64,000 bases of DNA, taken from assembly GCF_009827515.1 (NCBI RefSeq), contig NZ_WTYO01000002.1, positions 558,001 through 622,000 of the forward strand. The letters are read 5' to 3'. Under the pieces are notes generated by a model. It did no database searches and was not told the DNA's origin. It worked only from the letters and a program-made list of their open reading frames with translations. Position numbers and translations under genes: made by a program. The first letter of the stretch is position 1. Each line of letters begins with the position of its first letter. Source of the stretch: Pelagerythrobacter marinus. Lineage in GTDB: Bacteria; Pseudomonadota; Alphaproteobacteria; Sphingomonadales; Sphingomonadaceae. Below are positions 54,662 through 64,000 of this stretch, one piece after another.

Positions 54662-54844
54662 ATGAGCGACCAGGACCCGACCAAGCCGATCCCCAACGAC
54701 GAGAAGTTCAAGCCGCAGAACGTCGCCGGCAGCGCGAAGTCCGGCCAGGGCCGCGATGCCGATCGTCCGGCCGATACCGGCGGGCGCGACCTGCCGCGCG
54801 GGAGCGAGCCCGAAACGCGCGATTCCAGCAACTTGCGCCGGTAA
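54662..54844 (+). CDS. Small hydrophilic protein
   Basis: A 60-residue protein rich in Asp, Pro, Lys and Arg (SDQDPTKPIPNDEKFKPQN), predicted disordered, with no signal or membrane helix. A strong AAGGAGACGAAAGC ribosome-binding region precedes the ATG, which supports real translation. It lies 66 bp after the antiporter and converges on alaS with a 28-bp gap. No family recognised. Confidence 0.65.
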   Translation: MSDQDPTKPIPNDEKFKPQNVAGSAKSGQGRDADRPADTGGRDLPRGSEPETRDSSNLRR

Positions 54845-54872
54845 ACCCGCCGACAGGCGAGCCGGCCCGGCC

Positions 54873-57560
54873 TCAGGCCGACACGGTTTCCTCGATCGCG
54901 GCGCGCACAGCGGCAATCGCCGCGCCCGCCGCCGCCCCGTCGGGGCCGCCGCCCTGGGCCATGTCGGGCCGGCCGCCGCCGCCCTTGCCGCCGAGCGCTT
55001 CGACCCCGCGCCGCACCAGCGCGATCGCATCGTGCCGGTCGGTCAGGTCGTCGGTCACGCCCACGGCGATCGCCGCGCGCCCGCCGTTCACCGCCACCGC
55101 CGCGGCGATCCCTGAGCCGAGGCGTTTCTTCGCCTCGTCCAGCAGGCCGCGCAGTTCCTTGGCATCCAGCCCGTCGAGGACCTGGCCGGAGAACTTGATC
55201 CCGGCCACTTCTTCTTCAGCGGCACCCTGCGCCGGCGCACCTGCGCCGCCGCCACCGCCGAGCGCGAGCTGCTTGCGCGCCTCGGCCAGTTCGCGTTCGA
55301 GCCGCTTGCGCTCGTCCACCAGCGCGGCGACCCGCGTTTCGACTTCGTCGGGCGCGGCCTTCAGCGTGCCGGCGACCGATTTCAGCGCCTCCTCGCGTCC
55401 GACCAACCACTGGCGCGCGGCTTCGCCGGTCAGCGCCTCGATCCGGCGGACGCCGGAGGACACCGCGCTTTCGGACACGATGCGGAACAGCCCGATGTCG
55501 CCGGTGGCGCCGACATGGGTGCCGCCGCACAGCTCGACCGAGTAATTGCGTTCCCGGCCGTCGTCGCCCTTGCCCTTGCGGCCCATCGACAGGACGCGCA
55601 CTTCCTCGCCGTACTTCTCCCCGAACAAGGCCAGCGCGCCTGCCTCGACCGCCTCGTCGGGGCTCATCAGCCGGGTCTGCACAGTCTCGTTGGCGCGGAT
55701 TTCCGCGTTCACTTCGGCCTCGATCGCGGCGATGTCTTCCGCGGTCAGCGGGCGCGGGTGGGAGAAATCGAACCGGAACCTTTCGGCGGCGACCAGCGAA
55801 CCCTTCTGCGTCACGTGGCTGCCCAGGCGGTTGCGCAGGGCGGCGTGGACGAGATGGGTGGCCGAGTGATTGGCGCGAATCTGGTCGCGCCGCTCGGCAT
55901 CGACGGCCATGTGCACGCTGTCGCCCACGGCGACTTCACCGCTCTCGACCCGCGCGTGGTGGGCGTGGAGGCGGCCAAGCGGCTTCGAAGTGTCGGACAC
56001 CGCGATCTTCAGCCCCTCGGGCGTGAAGATCGTCCCGGCATCGCCCGACTGGCCGCCGCTCTCGCCGTAGAACGGCGTCTGGTTGGTGAGGATGGTCACC
56101 TCGTCGCCCGCGGCGGCGCTGGACACTTCGGCCCCGTCGCGCACGATCGCGACCACCTGGCCCTCGCCCTCGGTCGCCGAATAACCGGTGAACTCGGTGC
56201 TGCCCTCGCGCTCGGCAATGTCGAACCACAGCTCGCCGTCGGCGGCCTCGCCCGATCCCTTCCAGGCAGCGCGCGCGGCGGCCTTCTGGCGCTCCATCGC
56301 CGCTTCGAAGCCCTCGCGGTCCACCCCGATGCCGCGCGCGCGCAAGGCATCCTCGGTCAGGTCGTAGGGGAAACCGTAAGTGTCGTAGAGCTTGAACGCG
56401 GTTTCGCCCGCAAGTTCGCCGCCCTCGCCCAGCCCGGCGGTTTCCTCGTCCAGCAGGCGCAGGCCCTTTTCCAGCGTGCGGCGGAACTGCGTTTCCTCGC
56501 GCTGCAGGACTTCCTCGATCAGGGCCTGGCCGCGCTGCAGCTCGGGATAGGCCTGGCCCATCTCGGTCACCAGCGCGGGGACGAGCCGGTGCATCAGCGG
56601 TTCCTGCGCGCCCAGCAGGTGGGCGTGGCGCATGGCCCGCCGCATGATCCGGCGCAGGACATAGCCGCGCCCCTCGTTCGAGGGCAGGACGCCGTCGGCC
56701 ATCAGGAAGCCGCTCGAGCGCAGGTGGTCGGCGATCACCCGGTGGCTGGCGCGGCGATCGCCCTCGGCCGCGACGCCGGTCAGGCTCTCGCTCGCGGCGA
56801 TCAGTTCGCGGAAGGTGTCGGTATCGTAGTTGTCGTGGACGCCCTGCATGACCGCGGCGATCCGTTCCAGGCCCATGCCGGTATCGATGCTGGGCTTCGG
56901 CAGGTCGGCCCGCGTGCCATCGGCCGACTGCTCGAACTGCATGAAGACAAGGTTCCAGATCTCGATGAACCGGTCGCCGTCCTCGTCGGGCGATCCCGGG
57001 GGGCCGCCGGGGATATGGTCGCCGTGGTCGTAGAATACCTCGCTGCACGGGCCGCACGGGCCGGTTTCGCCCATCGACCAGAAATTGTCGCTGGTGGCGA
57101 TGCGGATGATACGGTCTTCGGGCAGGCCCGAGATCCTGCGCCAGAGATCGTAAGCCTCGTCGTCGGTGTGATAGACGGTCGCCGTCAGCCGCTCCGCCGG
57201 CAGGCCCCATTCTTTCGTCAGCAGGGTCCAGGCATGTTCGATCGCCTGTTCCTTGAAATAATCGCCGAACGAGAAATTGCCGAGCATCTCGAAGAACGTG
57301 TGGTGCCGCGCGGTATAGCCGACATTGTCGAGATCGTTGTGCTTGCCCCCGGCGCGGACGCACTTCTGGCTGCTGACCGCGGTCGGCCCGGGCGGGGTTT
57401 CGAGCCCGGTGAAGACGTTCTTGAACGGCACCATCCCGGCGTTGACGAACATCAGCGTGGGATCGTTGTACGGCACCAGCGGGGCGCTTGGCACCGTGGC
57501 GTGGCCGTGGCCGGCGAAATAGTCGATGAAGGACCGGCGTATGTCGTTGGTCGAGGTCAT
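54873..57560 (-). CDS. alaS: Alanyl-tRNA synthetase
   Basis: An 895-residue class II synthetase. The catalytic core begins with [27 protein letters not shown]. The editing domain has the zinc-binding [11 protein letters not shown] and [15 protein letters not shown]-terminal oligomerisation/C-Ala domain with a coiled coil (about 720-765) follows. It charges tRNA-Ala and clears Ser or Gly mischarging. The ATG at 57560 gives the canonical N-terminus; a longer frame upstream is not conserved-looking. Confidence 0.97.
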   Translation of the reverse strand: MTSTNDIRRSFIDYFAGHGHATVPSAPLVPYNDPTLMFVNAGMVPFKNVFTGLETPPGPTAVSSQKCVRAGGKHNDLDNVGYTARHHTFFEMLGNFSFGDYFKEQAIEHAWTLLTKEWGLPAERLTATVYHTDDEAYDLWRRISGLPEDRIIRIATSDNFWSMGETGPCGPCSEVFYDHGDHIPGGPPGSPDEDGDRFIEIWNLVFMQFEQSADGTRADLPKPSIDTGMGLERIAAVMQGVHDNYDTDTFRELIAASESLTGVAAEGDRRASHRVIADHLRSSGFLMADGVLPSNEGRGYVLRRIMRRAMRHAHLLGAQEPLMHRLVPALVTEMGQAYPELQRGQALIEEVLQREETQFRRTLEKGLRLLDEETAGLGEGGELAGETAFKLYDTYGFPYDLTEDALRARGIGVDREGFEAAMERQKAAARAAWKGSGEAADGELWFDIAEREGSTEFTGYSATEGEGQVVAIVRDGAEVSSAAAGDEVTILTNQTPFYGESGGQSGDAGTIFTPEGLKIAVSDTSKPLGRLHAHHARVESGEVAVGDSVHMAVDAERRDQIRANHSATHLVHAALRNRLGSHVTQKGSLVAAERFRFDFSHPRPLTAEDIAAIEAEVNAEIRANETVQTRLMSPDEAVEAGALALFGEKYGEEVRVLSMGRKGKGDDGRERNYSVELCGGTHVGATGDIGLFRIVSESAVSSGVRRIEALTGEAARQWLVGREEALKSVAGTLKAAPDEVETRVAALVDERKRLERELAEARKQLALGGGGGAGAPAQGAAEEEVAGIKFSGQVLDGLDAKELRGLLDEAKKRLGSGIAAAVAVNGGRAAIAVGVTDDLTDRHDAIALVRRGVEALGGKGGGGRPDMAQGGGPDGAAAGAAIAAVRAAIEETVSA

Positions 57561-57701
57561 GCCAGCGCAGTTAGTTGCTGGCGCACCGCGCGACAAGCGG
57601 ATTAAGCCCCGCGATCCCCGGCACTGCACGGGCGCCGGGGTCGCCAAGGGTGCACGGCAGGGGCCGAAGGCTGCACCGGGCGCGGCGCGATTTCCACGAC
57701 G

Positions 57702-58541
57702 TCATCCCGGGGCGCGGGCCTCCACCAGCCAGGCCGCGGCCTGCGGCGCGATGCGCCCGCCATTCTCCCACCCGGCGAGCAAGGCGCGCAGGCGGGTGAT
57801 GAAGTCCGCCCGCGCCGGCCCCTCCAGCTGCGCGGCGGCGCGCGCGGCGGGCCCGATGACGAGGAAGTACGACAGGGCATCCTCGACCGCTTCCGCCCCC
57901 TCGCCGGCGAGGTAGGGGAAATCGACCGGCTCGAACGTGGCGTCGCGCCAGCCCGTACGGCCCAGGACCTGCTCGACATGGTCCGGATCGGCGAAGGCGA
58001 AGGGGCCCGGCTGGCCCGGCGGGGGCGGCGCGCCCGCACCATCCGGGAGGAGCGAGGCAAGACCGCGCGCCCATTCGTTCTCGGCCGCCGCGCGGAAACA
58101 GGTGAAGGCGAGCCGGGCGCCCGGGGCGGCGATCGCGGCCAGGTGGGCGAAGGCCGCCACCGGGTCGGCGAAGAACATGACCCCGTGCCGCGATACGAGC
58201 AGGTCCGGCGCGAAGCCGGGCCGCGACCAGGCGGCGGCATCGGCGCATTCGAACCAGACGCTGCCCCGGTCCGGGGCGCGACCCTGGGCGCGGTCTCGCG
58301 CCACGGAAAGCAGGTCCTCGCTGACATCGACCCCGACGACCTGCCCATCGGGCCTGCGCTCTGCCAGCGCCAGCGAGACCTCGCCGGCCCCGCAGCCGAT
58401 ATCGAGCGCGCGGGCGAACGGTTCGGCCGCGGCCGCCGCGACCAGCCGCCGAGTGAGCGCGGCGAAGCTGCGATCGGTCCGGTGCCATTCGCCGGCCCAG
58501 CTGCGCCCGACGCGCCCTTCCCATTCGAGTTTCTCGGTCAT
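57702..58541 (-). CDS. Class I SAM-dependent methyltransferase
   Basis: A 279-residue methyltransferase. Motif I is ALDIGCGAGEVSLALAE at about residues 45-61, then VVGVDVSEDLL, and motif IV-like FAPDLLVSRHGVMFFADP. The rest matches the UbiE/COQ5-like fold without a substrate signature. It lies between recA and alaS on the same strand. Substrate unknown. Confidence 0.85.
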   Translation of the reverse strand: MTEKLEWEGRVGRSWAGEWHRTDRSFAALTRRLVAAAAAEPFARALDIGCGAGEVSLALAERRPDGQVVGVDVSEDLLSVARDRAQGRAPDRGSVWFECADAAAWSRPGFAPDLLVSRHGVMFFADPVAAFAHLAAIAAPGARLAFTCFRAAAENEWARGLASLLPDGAGAPPPPGQPGPFAFADPDHVEQVLGRTGWRDATFEPVDFPYLAGEGAEAVEDALSYFLVIGPAARAAAQLEGPARADFITRLRALLAGWENGGRIAPQAAAWLVEARAPG

Positions 58542-58916
58542 GCGTCGTGCCGGCCCTTTCCCGCCGCGTCGTCCGGGCGTCCGCCCTTGCTAGGGCGGGC
58601 GACGCGGCTGGCCAATCGAAATATCGCCGCGCGGGGGCGCTGTGCGCGCACCGGTGGCCGGGGCAGCGCGGGAACGCCCGGCTGCGTCGTGCGCGAGTGG
58701 CAGGGGCAGCGCGAAGGGGGGCAGCGCGGCGGGCAGCATGGCAGGCGACATCGCGCCCAGCGCCGCGATCCCGGCGCGCGGGCCAGCGTCGTGGCCGTTT
58801 CGGGAGGGGAACCCCGCGCCCCTGCCCGACGAAAAACCGGCGCGGCACCATGGGGTGCGCGCGCCGGCTTTCCATTTTCCCGGGTGCTGGGGCGCACCCG
58901 CTTGAGGCGATGGATG
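58542..58916. other. Gene-free stretch between recA and the methyltransferase
   Basis: This 375-bp GC-rich region has no credible coding frame: possible frames are short and lack ribosome-binding sites or recognisable protein. The only feature I can support is the recA terminator hairpin at 58832-58867. A short promoter for the downstream methyltransferase could lie here but I see no clear match. Confidence 0.6.
58832..58867 (-). terminator. Intrinsic terminator of recA
   Basis: On the minus strand CCGGCGCG-x-GCACC pairs with GGTGC-CGCGCCGG around a 4-nt loop (one unpaired base), followed by five Us. It lies 50 nt after the recA stop. Confidence 0.85.
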
Positions 58917-59975
58917 TCAGTCGTCCGCGTCCGGACCCGTCATCATCTCCTCGGCGACTTCGTCGGTCCGGCCGCGGATCGCGGCTTCCAACCTGTCGCA
59001 AACTTCGGGGTTCTCGGTCAGGTACTTCTTCGCGTTCTCGCGGCCCTGGCCGATGCGGATCGAATCGTAGCTGAACCAGCTGCCCGATTTCTCGACCAGC
59101 CCGGCCTTGACCCCCAGGTCGAGGATCTCGCCGATCTTGGAAATGCCCTGGCCGTACATGATGTCGAACTCGACCTGCTTGAACGGCGGGGCGACCTTGT
59201 TCTTGACCACTTTCACCCGGGTCGAGTTACCAATGATCTCGTCACGGTCCTTGATCTGGCCCGTGCGGCGAATGTCGAGGCGGACGCTGGCATAGAACTT
59301 CAGCGCGTTGCCGCCGGTCGTCGTCTCCGGGTTGCCGTACATCACGCCGATCTTCATCCGCAGCTGGTTGATGAAGATCACCATGGTCTTCGACCGGCTG
59401 ATCGACCCGGTCAGCTTGCGCAGCGACTGCGACATCAGCCGCGCCTGGAGGCCGACGTGGCTGTCGCCCATCTCGCCCTCGATCTCCGCCCGAGGGACCA
59501 GCGCGGCAACCGAATCGACCACCAGCACGTCGATCGCGTTCGAACGCACCAGCGTGTCGGTGATTTCCAGCGCCTGTTCGCCGGTGTCGGGCTGCGAGAC
59601 GACCAGTTCGTCGATATCGACGCCCAGCTTCTTGGCATAGACCGGGTCCAGCGCGTGTTCGGCATCGACGAAGGCGGCGGTGCCACCGTTCTTCTGCGCT
59701 TCGGCGATCACGTGCAGCGCCAGCGTCGTCTTGCCCGAGCTTTCCGGCCCGTACACCTCGATCACGCGGCCTTTCGGCAGGCCGCCGACGCCGAGCGCGA
59801 TGTCGAGCCCGAGCGACCCGGTGGAGATCGCCTCCACCTGCATCGCCTCTTTCTGGCCCAGTTTCATCGCCGAGCCCTTGCCGAACGCGCGATCGATCTG
59901 CGCCAGCGCGGCATCGAGTGCCTTTTGACGGTCCACGTTGCTTTCCTTCTCAACCAGCTTCAGTTCCGCCGCCAT
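58917..59975 (-). CDS. recA: Recombinase RecA
   Basis: A 352-residue strand-exchange ATPase and LexA co-protease. Walker [10 protein letters not shown] and Walker [23 protein letters not shown] are intact, followed by loop L2 [23 protein letters not shown]. The C-terminus is acidic, as usual. An alphaproteobacterial SOS box lies 78-92 bp upstream, and a terminator follows, so it is a single-gene SOS unit. Start [20 protein letters not shown] is canonical for sphingomonads. Confidence 0.98.
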   Translation of the reverse strand: MAAELKLVEKESNVDRQKALDAALAQIDRAFGKGSAMKLGQKEAMQVEAISTGSLGLDIALGVGGLPKGRVIEVYGPESSGKTTLALHVIAEAQKNGGTAAFVDAEHALDPVYAKKLGVDIDELVVSQPDTGEQALEITDTLVRSNAIDVLVVDSVAALVPRAEIEGEMGDSHVGLQARLMSQSLRKLTGSISRSKTMVIFINQLRMKIGVMYGNPETTTGGNALKFYASVRLDIRRTGQIKDRDEIIGNSTRVKVVKNKVAPPFKQVEFDIMYGQGISKIGEILDLGVKAGLVEKSGSWFSYDSIRIGQGRENAKKYLTENPEVCDRLEAAIRGRTDEVAEEMMTGPDADD

Positions 59976-60052
59976 CGCATGGCCTCCTTCGCTTGCCTAG
60001 GGCCTCGATCCCGTTATCGACCGGAGCCCGTTGTATCCGATTTGTTCCATAA

Positions 60053-60067
60053 GAACAAGAGCGGAAC
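60053..60067 (-). promoter_or_regulatory. LexA/SOS box upstream of recA (GTTC-N7-GTTC)
   Basis: On the minus strand GTTCCGCTCTTGTTC matches the alphaproteobacterial LexA operator GTTC-N7-GTTC exactly, 78-92 bp before the recA start. A further inverted pair GTTCCATAAGAAC (60044-60056) overlaps it. Confidence 0.85.
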
Positions 60068-60121
60068 AAACATTCTTCGCGAAGGCCAGTTAATTGCGTT
60101 TAAACAGGGGGTTGCGCGCCA

Positions 60122-61705
60122 TTATTCGCCCGAACGCCGCACGCGCCAGCGAATTTTCCGATCCGAATTGGCGGGAATTTTCGTCTCGATCTCGTGCATC
60201 CCGTCGCGGACCTGCCCGGTGCCCCGGCCGCGCACTTCCCACGCCGCGGTGGGGCCGAGCGCAACCCGCACGGTGACCGGGATCGGCAGGGCATTGGCCA
60301 GCTCCGCCTCCATCCGCGTCCACTTGCGCGGCGCCTCCCCCGGATCGTGTTCGCTCGTGCGGCGGCACGCGACCTGCACTTGCGCGCTGGTGCCGAGCGC
60401 AATCTCGACATCCTGCCCCTCCGCGTGGTCGCGCAGCCGTTCCTCCCCGACGAGCAGCGGCCCGCGCGACGACGGCTCGAAGATCGTCACCCCGCCCGAA
60501 GGCAGGGCGAGGCCGAGGCCGTGATCCGCGTCGTTCACCGTTTCGAGGACCCGCGCCGCCGGCTGGAAATCGGCGCGCCCGGCACCGGGCAGGCAGGCAA
60601 CCTCGTACAGGAAGCGCCCTTCGACCCTGTCCTTGCGCAGGAACGCGACCTGCTTCAGCCCCTTGGCCGCCACGGTGACCGGTTCGGGCACGCGGTAGAG
60701 CTTGAGATCGCCGAGCGCTTCCTCCCCGGCCATGACCGCGGCGCCCGCGCCTTCGGTGCGGCGCGCCGCGGTTACCTCGATCGCCATGTCCGCCTGCGGC
60801 GCCATCACCGGCGGCGGGGCCGGTGGCGGCACCCGGCGGGGTATCGGCGAGCCGGCGGCCGTGCTGCCCAGCGGATAGCAGGTCAGGCGCAGCCGCTCCG
60901 CCTGCGGGGGATCGGCCAGCGCCTGGAAATCGCTTTCGACGTTGAGCGTGCCCGCCACGGCCATCAGCTCGGCATCGGGAAAGCCCTGGGCATTGTCGTT
61001 GAGCAGGGTGAGCCACGAGGTGAGCGCCAGGTCCACGCCCCCGCGCCCGTCCCCCGCCCCCAGCGTCGCGACATAGTTCGCCTGCCAGTCGAACCCCCAG
61101 GCGAGATAAGTCAGCACCACGCGGTAGGTCCCGCCGCCGGGATCGTGCGTGTCGATCGAGAACACCGGCTGCGCCGAAAGCCCTTCCGGCACGCGGTCGA
61201 ACGTCAGCTTCTCCGGCAGGCCGGCGCAGCGCACCGCCTCGAACCCCTCGCGCGTTTGCAGGACCAGCCCGCCGTCGGCCCGGGTCCGCACGACCGCTTG
61301 CTCGCTCTGCGTCTGCCCGGTGGCGGGGTTGGTGCGGGTGATCGTGACCCTGTTGCCCAGCGCGCCGTTGACCAGCGCGGCCGGGGACAGCAGCTCCGCA
61401 TTGCGGTTCTTCTCGATCGTGCCGCCCGGCAGCCCGGTCACGATCGCGCTGACGGCGACCATGCCTTCGGCCACGCCGTCGAACCGCACCGTGCTTTCCC
61501 CCGGCGGCAGGGTGACGGTGCGCGTCTCGCTGATCATCGCGAATCCGCGCGGCCAGTCGCGATCCATCGCCTCGTCCGCGCCGCGCGCGGGGTCGCGATA
61601 GACGGTGACCGCCAGCCCTTCGGGCGCGGAAGCGTCCACCGCGGTCCGCGCGCCCGCGGCGCCAGGCAGGAGGGCCAGGGCCAGCAGGATGGCACCGCGC
61701 CGCAT
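60122..61705 (-). CDS. Exported DUF4139-type protein (downstream paralogue)
   Basis: A 527-residue exported protein with signal peptide MRRGAILLALALLPGAAGA. The middle contains LTYLAWGFDWQANYVATL, the counterpart of YLTSGLDWSADYVALY in its neighbour, and a C-terminal region resembling the DUF4139 beta domain. A proline-rich break PRRVPPPAPPPVMAPQ lies near residue 300. It starts 14 bp after the paralogous gene. Function unknown; related proteins are often described as mucoidy-inhibitor-like. The chosen ATG is fixed by the signal peptide. Confidence 0.82.
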   Translation of the reverse strand: MRRGAILLALALLPGAAGARTAVDASAPEGLAVTVYRDPARGADEAMDRDWPRGFAMISETRTVTLPPGESTVRFDGVAEGMVAVSAIVTGLPGGTIEKNRNAELLSPAALVNGALGNRVTITRTNPATGQTQSEQAVVRTRADGGLVLQTREGFEAVRCAGLPEKLTFDRVPEGLSAQPVFSIDTHDPGGGTYRVVLTYLAWGFDWQANYVATLGAGDGRGGVDLALTSWLTLLNDNAQGFPDAELMAVAGTLNVESDFQALADPPQAERLRLTCYPLGSTAAGSPIPRRVPPPAPPPVMAPQADMAIEVTAARRTEGAGAAVMAGEEALGDLKLYRVPEPVTVAAKGLKQVAFLRKDRVEGRFLYEVACLPGAGRADFQPAARVLETVNDADHGLGLALPSGGVTIFEPSSRGPLLVGEERLRDHAEGQDVEIALGTSAQVQVACRRTSEHDPGEAPRKWTRMEAELANALPIPVTVRVALGPTAAWEVRGRGTGQVRDGMHEIETKIPANSDRKIRWRVRRSGE

Positions 61706-61719
61706 CGCAGCCGACCCGC

Positions 61720-63201
61720 TCAGAACCGGGTTTCGTAAGTGACGCGGACGACGCGCTCGCCTTCGGCCGGGACGGGGACCGTCCACTTGCGCCGGTCGAT
61801 GTTCAGTTGCTGCCCGGGCAGGTCCTCGCTGACGATGCGATAGTCGTTGCCCCACCAGCCACGGTCGAGCCCGGCCTGGACGAGATCGACCTCGACCGGC
61901 GCGGCCTTGGCGTTGGTGAAGGTGTAGCGCATCGTCGTGCGGTAGAAATTCGTCGGCCGTTCGACCTCGACTTCCTCCACCGTCTCGCCTTCGCGGATCA
62001 CGCGATAGCGCGCGCTGCGCTGCCATTCGGCGGCGCTGATCGTCTCGCGGCTTTCGACTTCGGCCTGCACGAAGATGTCGAAGGCCTGGCCGGTGCGCAG
62101 GCTCAGCTCGCTGCCCATCGGCGTGTGATCGATGAAGTTCTCGCCGATGAACTGGGCGTTCCCGCGGCTGTCGCGCTGGTAGAAGCGGACCGCCCCTTCC
62201 GGCAGGGCATCGCCAAGCCCGCCCTCGCGCGAGGAGGAGAAGGCGATCTCGCTCGCCACGTTGACCGGATCGCTGTCGCTCGCCAGCCAGCCGACCGTGC
62301 GCGCATAGACCTTGCGCGCGGGCACGCCCTGCACGTCGAGAAAGCTGACCTGCTTGGTCTGGTTGTTCGCGATCGTCGTGCGCGCGCCGATCGGGTAGAG
62401 GTAGAAATCGCCGACCCGCTCGCGCCCCGCGCTCTCGGTCCCCGGCCGCACCATGCCGCCGCGGCCCGCCCGGCGATAGCTGCCGCCGCCGGGGTCGCCG
62501 GCGACCAGCAGGGTGTCGGCGGCGTGGAAGGTCGTGCCGGTCTCGTTCGTCAGGGTGACCCAGCCCTGCATGTCGATCGTCCCGGCCCCTTCGTCGTAGA
62601 GCGCGACGTAATCGGCCGACCAGTCGAGCCCGCTGGTGAGATAGCGGATCGCGGCCGGCCGCGTGCCCGCCTCCGAACTGTCGACCGTGACCGACAGCGT
62701 GGGCCGCGCGCGCAAGTTGGGCGGCACCCGGTCGAACACCGCGCGCACCGGCAACCCGTCGTCGCGCAGGATCTCTATCCGGTCGCCGATCCGCACCACG
62801 ACGCCGCCCGCGGTGGACAGCACGGTCGCGCGTTCGCGGGTCTCGGCGCCGGTGGCCGGGTTGGTGCGCACGAGCGTGATGGTCTGCCCGATCGCCTTTT
62901 CCATCAGCTTGCCCGGCGTCAGCAGGTCGAAGTCGAAGTTCTGCTCGACGATCGCCGCGCCCGGGGCGTTGAAGCTCAGCGTTTCGGGCCGGATGTCGCC
63001 CGAGACGTCGGGAAACTCGATCCGGCTGCGCCCGCGCGCGATCGGCAGCTGGCGCACGTCCTGCACCAGCGCCTGCCCATCGCTGTAGATGGTGACCGAG
63101 ACATCGCCCTGCGCCGTCTGCCCGGCGGCATCCTGGCCCACCGCGGCGGGCGTGAGGAGCGTGAAAGACAGTGCGCTGCAGGCGGCGAAAGTGCGAAGCA
63201 T
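61720..63201 (-). CDS. Exported DUF4139 domain protein (upstream paralogue)
   Basis: A 493-residue exported protein with signal MLRTFAACSALSFTLLTPAAVG. It begins SVTIYSDGQALVQDVRQLPI, has an N-terminal beta region with TLVRTNPATGAETRERATVLS, then SGLDWSADYVALYDEG and a C-terminal DUF4139 domain with NQTKQVSFLDVQGVPARKVY and YTFTNAKAAPVEVDL. The same order occurs in the next gene, so the pair arose by duplication. Likely periplasmic; function unknown. Confidence 0.86.
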   Translation of the reverse strand: MLRTFAACSALSFTLLTPAAVGQDAAGQTAQGDVSVTIYSDGQALVQDVRQLPIARGRSRIEFPDVSGDIRPETLSFNAPGAAIVEQNFDFDLLTPGKLMEKAIGQTITLVRTNPATGAETRERATVLSTAGGVVVRIGDRIEILRDDGLPVRAVFDRVPPNLRARPTLSVTVDSSEAGTRPAAIRYLTSGLDWSADYVALYDEGAGTIDMQGWVTLTNETGTTFHAADTLLVAGDPGGGSYRRAGRGGMVRPGTESAGRERVGDFYLYPIGARTTIANNQTKQVSFLDVQGVPARKVYARTVGWLASDSDPVNVASEIAFSSSREGGLGDALPEGAVRFYQRDSRGNAQFIGENFIDHTPMGSELSLRTGQAFDIFVQAEVESRETISAAEWQRSARYRVIREGETVEEVEVERPTNFYRTTMRYTFTNAKAAPVEVDLVQAGLDRGWWGNDYRIVSEDLPGQQLNIDRRKWTVPVPAEGERVVRVTYETRF

Positions 63202-63283
63202 CGGTGCAGTCCCTCCCTGGCCGGCCCCGGCGATCGTGCCGGAGGGCTCCGGGAAGGGAAGCTAACGCCCCCCGCCCGCCCTG

Positions 63284-64000
63284 TCAGGTGGAATCTGCGC
63301 CCGCCCGGCCCCGGCTCTCGGCCAGGACGCGCGCCACCTCGTCGCTGATCTGCTGGACGCTGAACGGCTTGGCGATGAAATGCATGTCGTCCACGTCGAT
63401 CTCGCTGCGAAGCTGCTCTTCGGCGTAGCCCGACATGAACAGGACCGGCAGGTCGGGCCGCACCTTGCGGACCGCGCGGACCATCGCCGGGCCGTCCATG
63501 CCCGGCATGACGACGTCGGACACGATCAGGTCGAAGGCCCCGCCGTTGGCGATCGCGGCCAGCCCTTCCTCGCCGTCGCAGGCCGTCGTCACCTCGTACC
63601 CGGCGCGCGAGAGCGCGCGTTCGGCGACGGCGCGGACCATGTCCTCGTCCTCCACCAGCAGGACGCGCCCGCCCGACGACCAGCCGCTGGCGCGCGCGGC
63701 GGCATCCTCGCGCGCCTCGCGCCGTTCGGTGCCGCGGTGGACCGGCAGGTAGATCGTGAACCGCGCCCCTTCGGGCTCGCCGCCCGGCCCCGCGACGTTG
63801 TCGGCGAAGATGAACCCGCCCGACTGCTTGACGATGCCATAGACGGTCGAAAGGCCCAGGCCCGTCCCCTTGCCCTGCTCCTTGGTGGTGAAGAACGGTT
63901 CGAAGATCTTGCCCAGCAGGCTTTGCGGAATGCCGCCGCCGTTATCCTGCACCACCAGCACGGTGTAATCGGCCACCGGGATGATGTCGGACCCCATCTT
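63284..64000 (-). CDS. cckA: Hybrid histidine kinase CckA, C-terminal part (5' end outside window)
   Basis: The last 238 residues of a hybrid kinase; the N-terminal PAS and H-box part lies beyond the window. The kinase ATP domain shows DNGGGIPQ (G1/N-type box), [34 protein letters not shown] (positions about 29-62 of this fragment). A receiver domain follows with VEDED, phospho-Asp in [13 protein letters not shown] and Lys in FIAKPFS. This combination and the wording of the ATP-lid region match CckA, which phosphorylates ChpT, CtrA and CpdR. The location near recA and alaS matches known alphaproteobacterial synteny. Confidence 0.88.
   Translation of the reverse strand, partial: KMGSDIIPVADYTVLVVQDNGGGIPQSLLGKIFEPFFTTKEQGKGTGLGLSTVYGIVKQSGGFIFADNVAGPGGEPEGARFTIYLPVHRGTERREAREDAAARASGWSSGGRVLLVEDEDMVRAVAERALSRAGYEVTTACDGEEGLAAIANGGAFDLIVSDVVMPGMDGPAMVRAVRKVRPDLPVLFMSGYAEEQLRSEIDVDDMHFIAKPFSVQQISDEVARVLAESRGRAGADST

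Noticed and set aside
58547-58905. Short open frames in the gap upstream of the methyltransferase
   Set aside because: No ribosome-binding sites, no similarity, and composition of non-coding GC-rich DNA; they overlap the recA terminator.
60090-60103. A CtrA-like site TTAA-TTGCGT-TTAA upstream of recA
   Set aside because: The spacing is six rather than the required seven, and recA already has a clear LexA box.

Overview
The window is a high-GC chromosomal segment from an alphaproteobacterium, most likely Sphingomonadales (Erythrobacteraceae-like). The evidence is a GANTC methyltransferase (CcrM), a CckA-type hybrid kinase and a CpdR-type receiver, an alphaproteobacterial SOS box (GTTC-N7-GTTC) in front of recA, a SapC-family protein, and the DUF1285-NUDIX-cca gene order. 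I see no insertion sequence, CRISPR array or intact prophage. Nearly everything is dense housekeeping sequence.

Layout. 0-3.6 kb: a low-GC KAP-family P-loop NTPase gene downstream of lepA, followed by the 3' remnant of an HNH endonuclease gene; this is the one clear accessory insertion. 3.6-14.5 kb: lepA, a PAS-GGDEF-EAL-PilZ c-di-GMP enzyme, an adrenodoxin-reductase-like ferredoxin-NADP reductase, then dnaN, fabG, fabD, an LD-carboxypeptidase and tpiA on the minus strand. 14.7-21.7 kb: ppiD-trpE-lipoprotein-proline iminopeptidase-trpG-trpD. 21.7-26.2 kb: folP, ccrM, rnhB and a PQQ sugar dehydrogenase, with a dense GANTC/DnaA-box region upstream of ccrM. 26.3-30 kb: acetyltransferase, DUF1285, CoA pyrophosphatase, cca, and a periplasmic protein with an internal duplication. 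30-39.5 kb: parC, a DJ-1/PfpI protein, a PAS histidine kinase overlapping an RsbQ-like hydrolase, an Fe-S block (ferredoxin plus two cysteine desulfurases), and a tonB gene broken by an early amber codon. 39.5-49.5 kb: peptidases, a DEAD-box helicase, a FAD-linked dehydrogenase, sapC, a strong small-RNA candidate, N-formylglutamate amidohydrolase and cpdR. 49.5-64 kb: tRNA-Val, icd, an acetyltransferase/nitrilase fusion, a Kef-type antiporter, alaS, a methyltransferase, recA, two tandem DUF4139-type secreted proteins and the 3' part of cckA.

How the genes connect. Three parts of the alphaproteobacterial cell-cycle circuit (CckA, CpdR, CcrM) lie within 41 kb. The ccrM upstream region itself carries seven GANTC sites and a perfect DnaA box, so ccrM expression may be tied to replication and methylation state. 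The ferredoxin and desulfurases form an Fe-S module that could partner the ferredoxin reductase. The most unusual observations are the GANTC/DnaA region, the KAP/HNH accessory scar, the tonB nonsense codon, the anti-Shine-Dalgarno small RNA, and the RsbQ-like hydrolase paired with a PAS histidine kinase.
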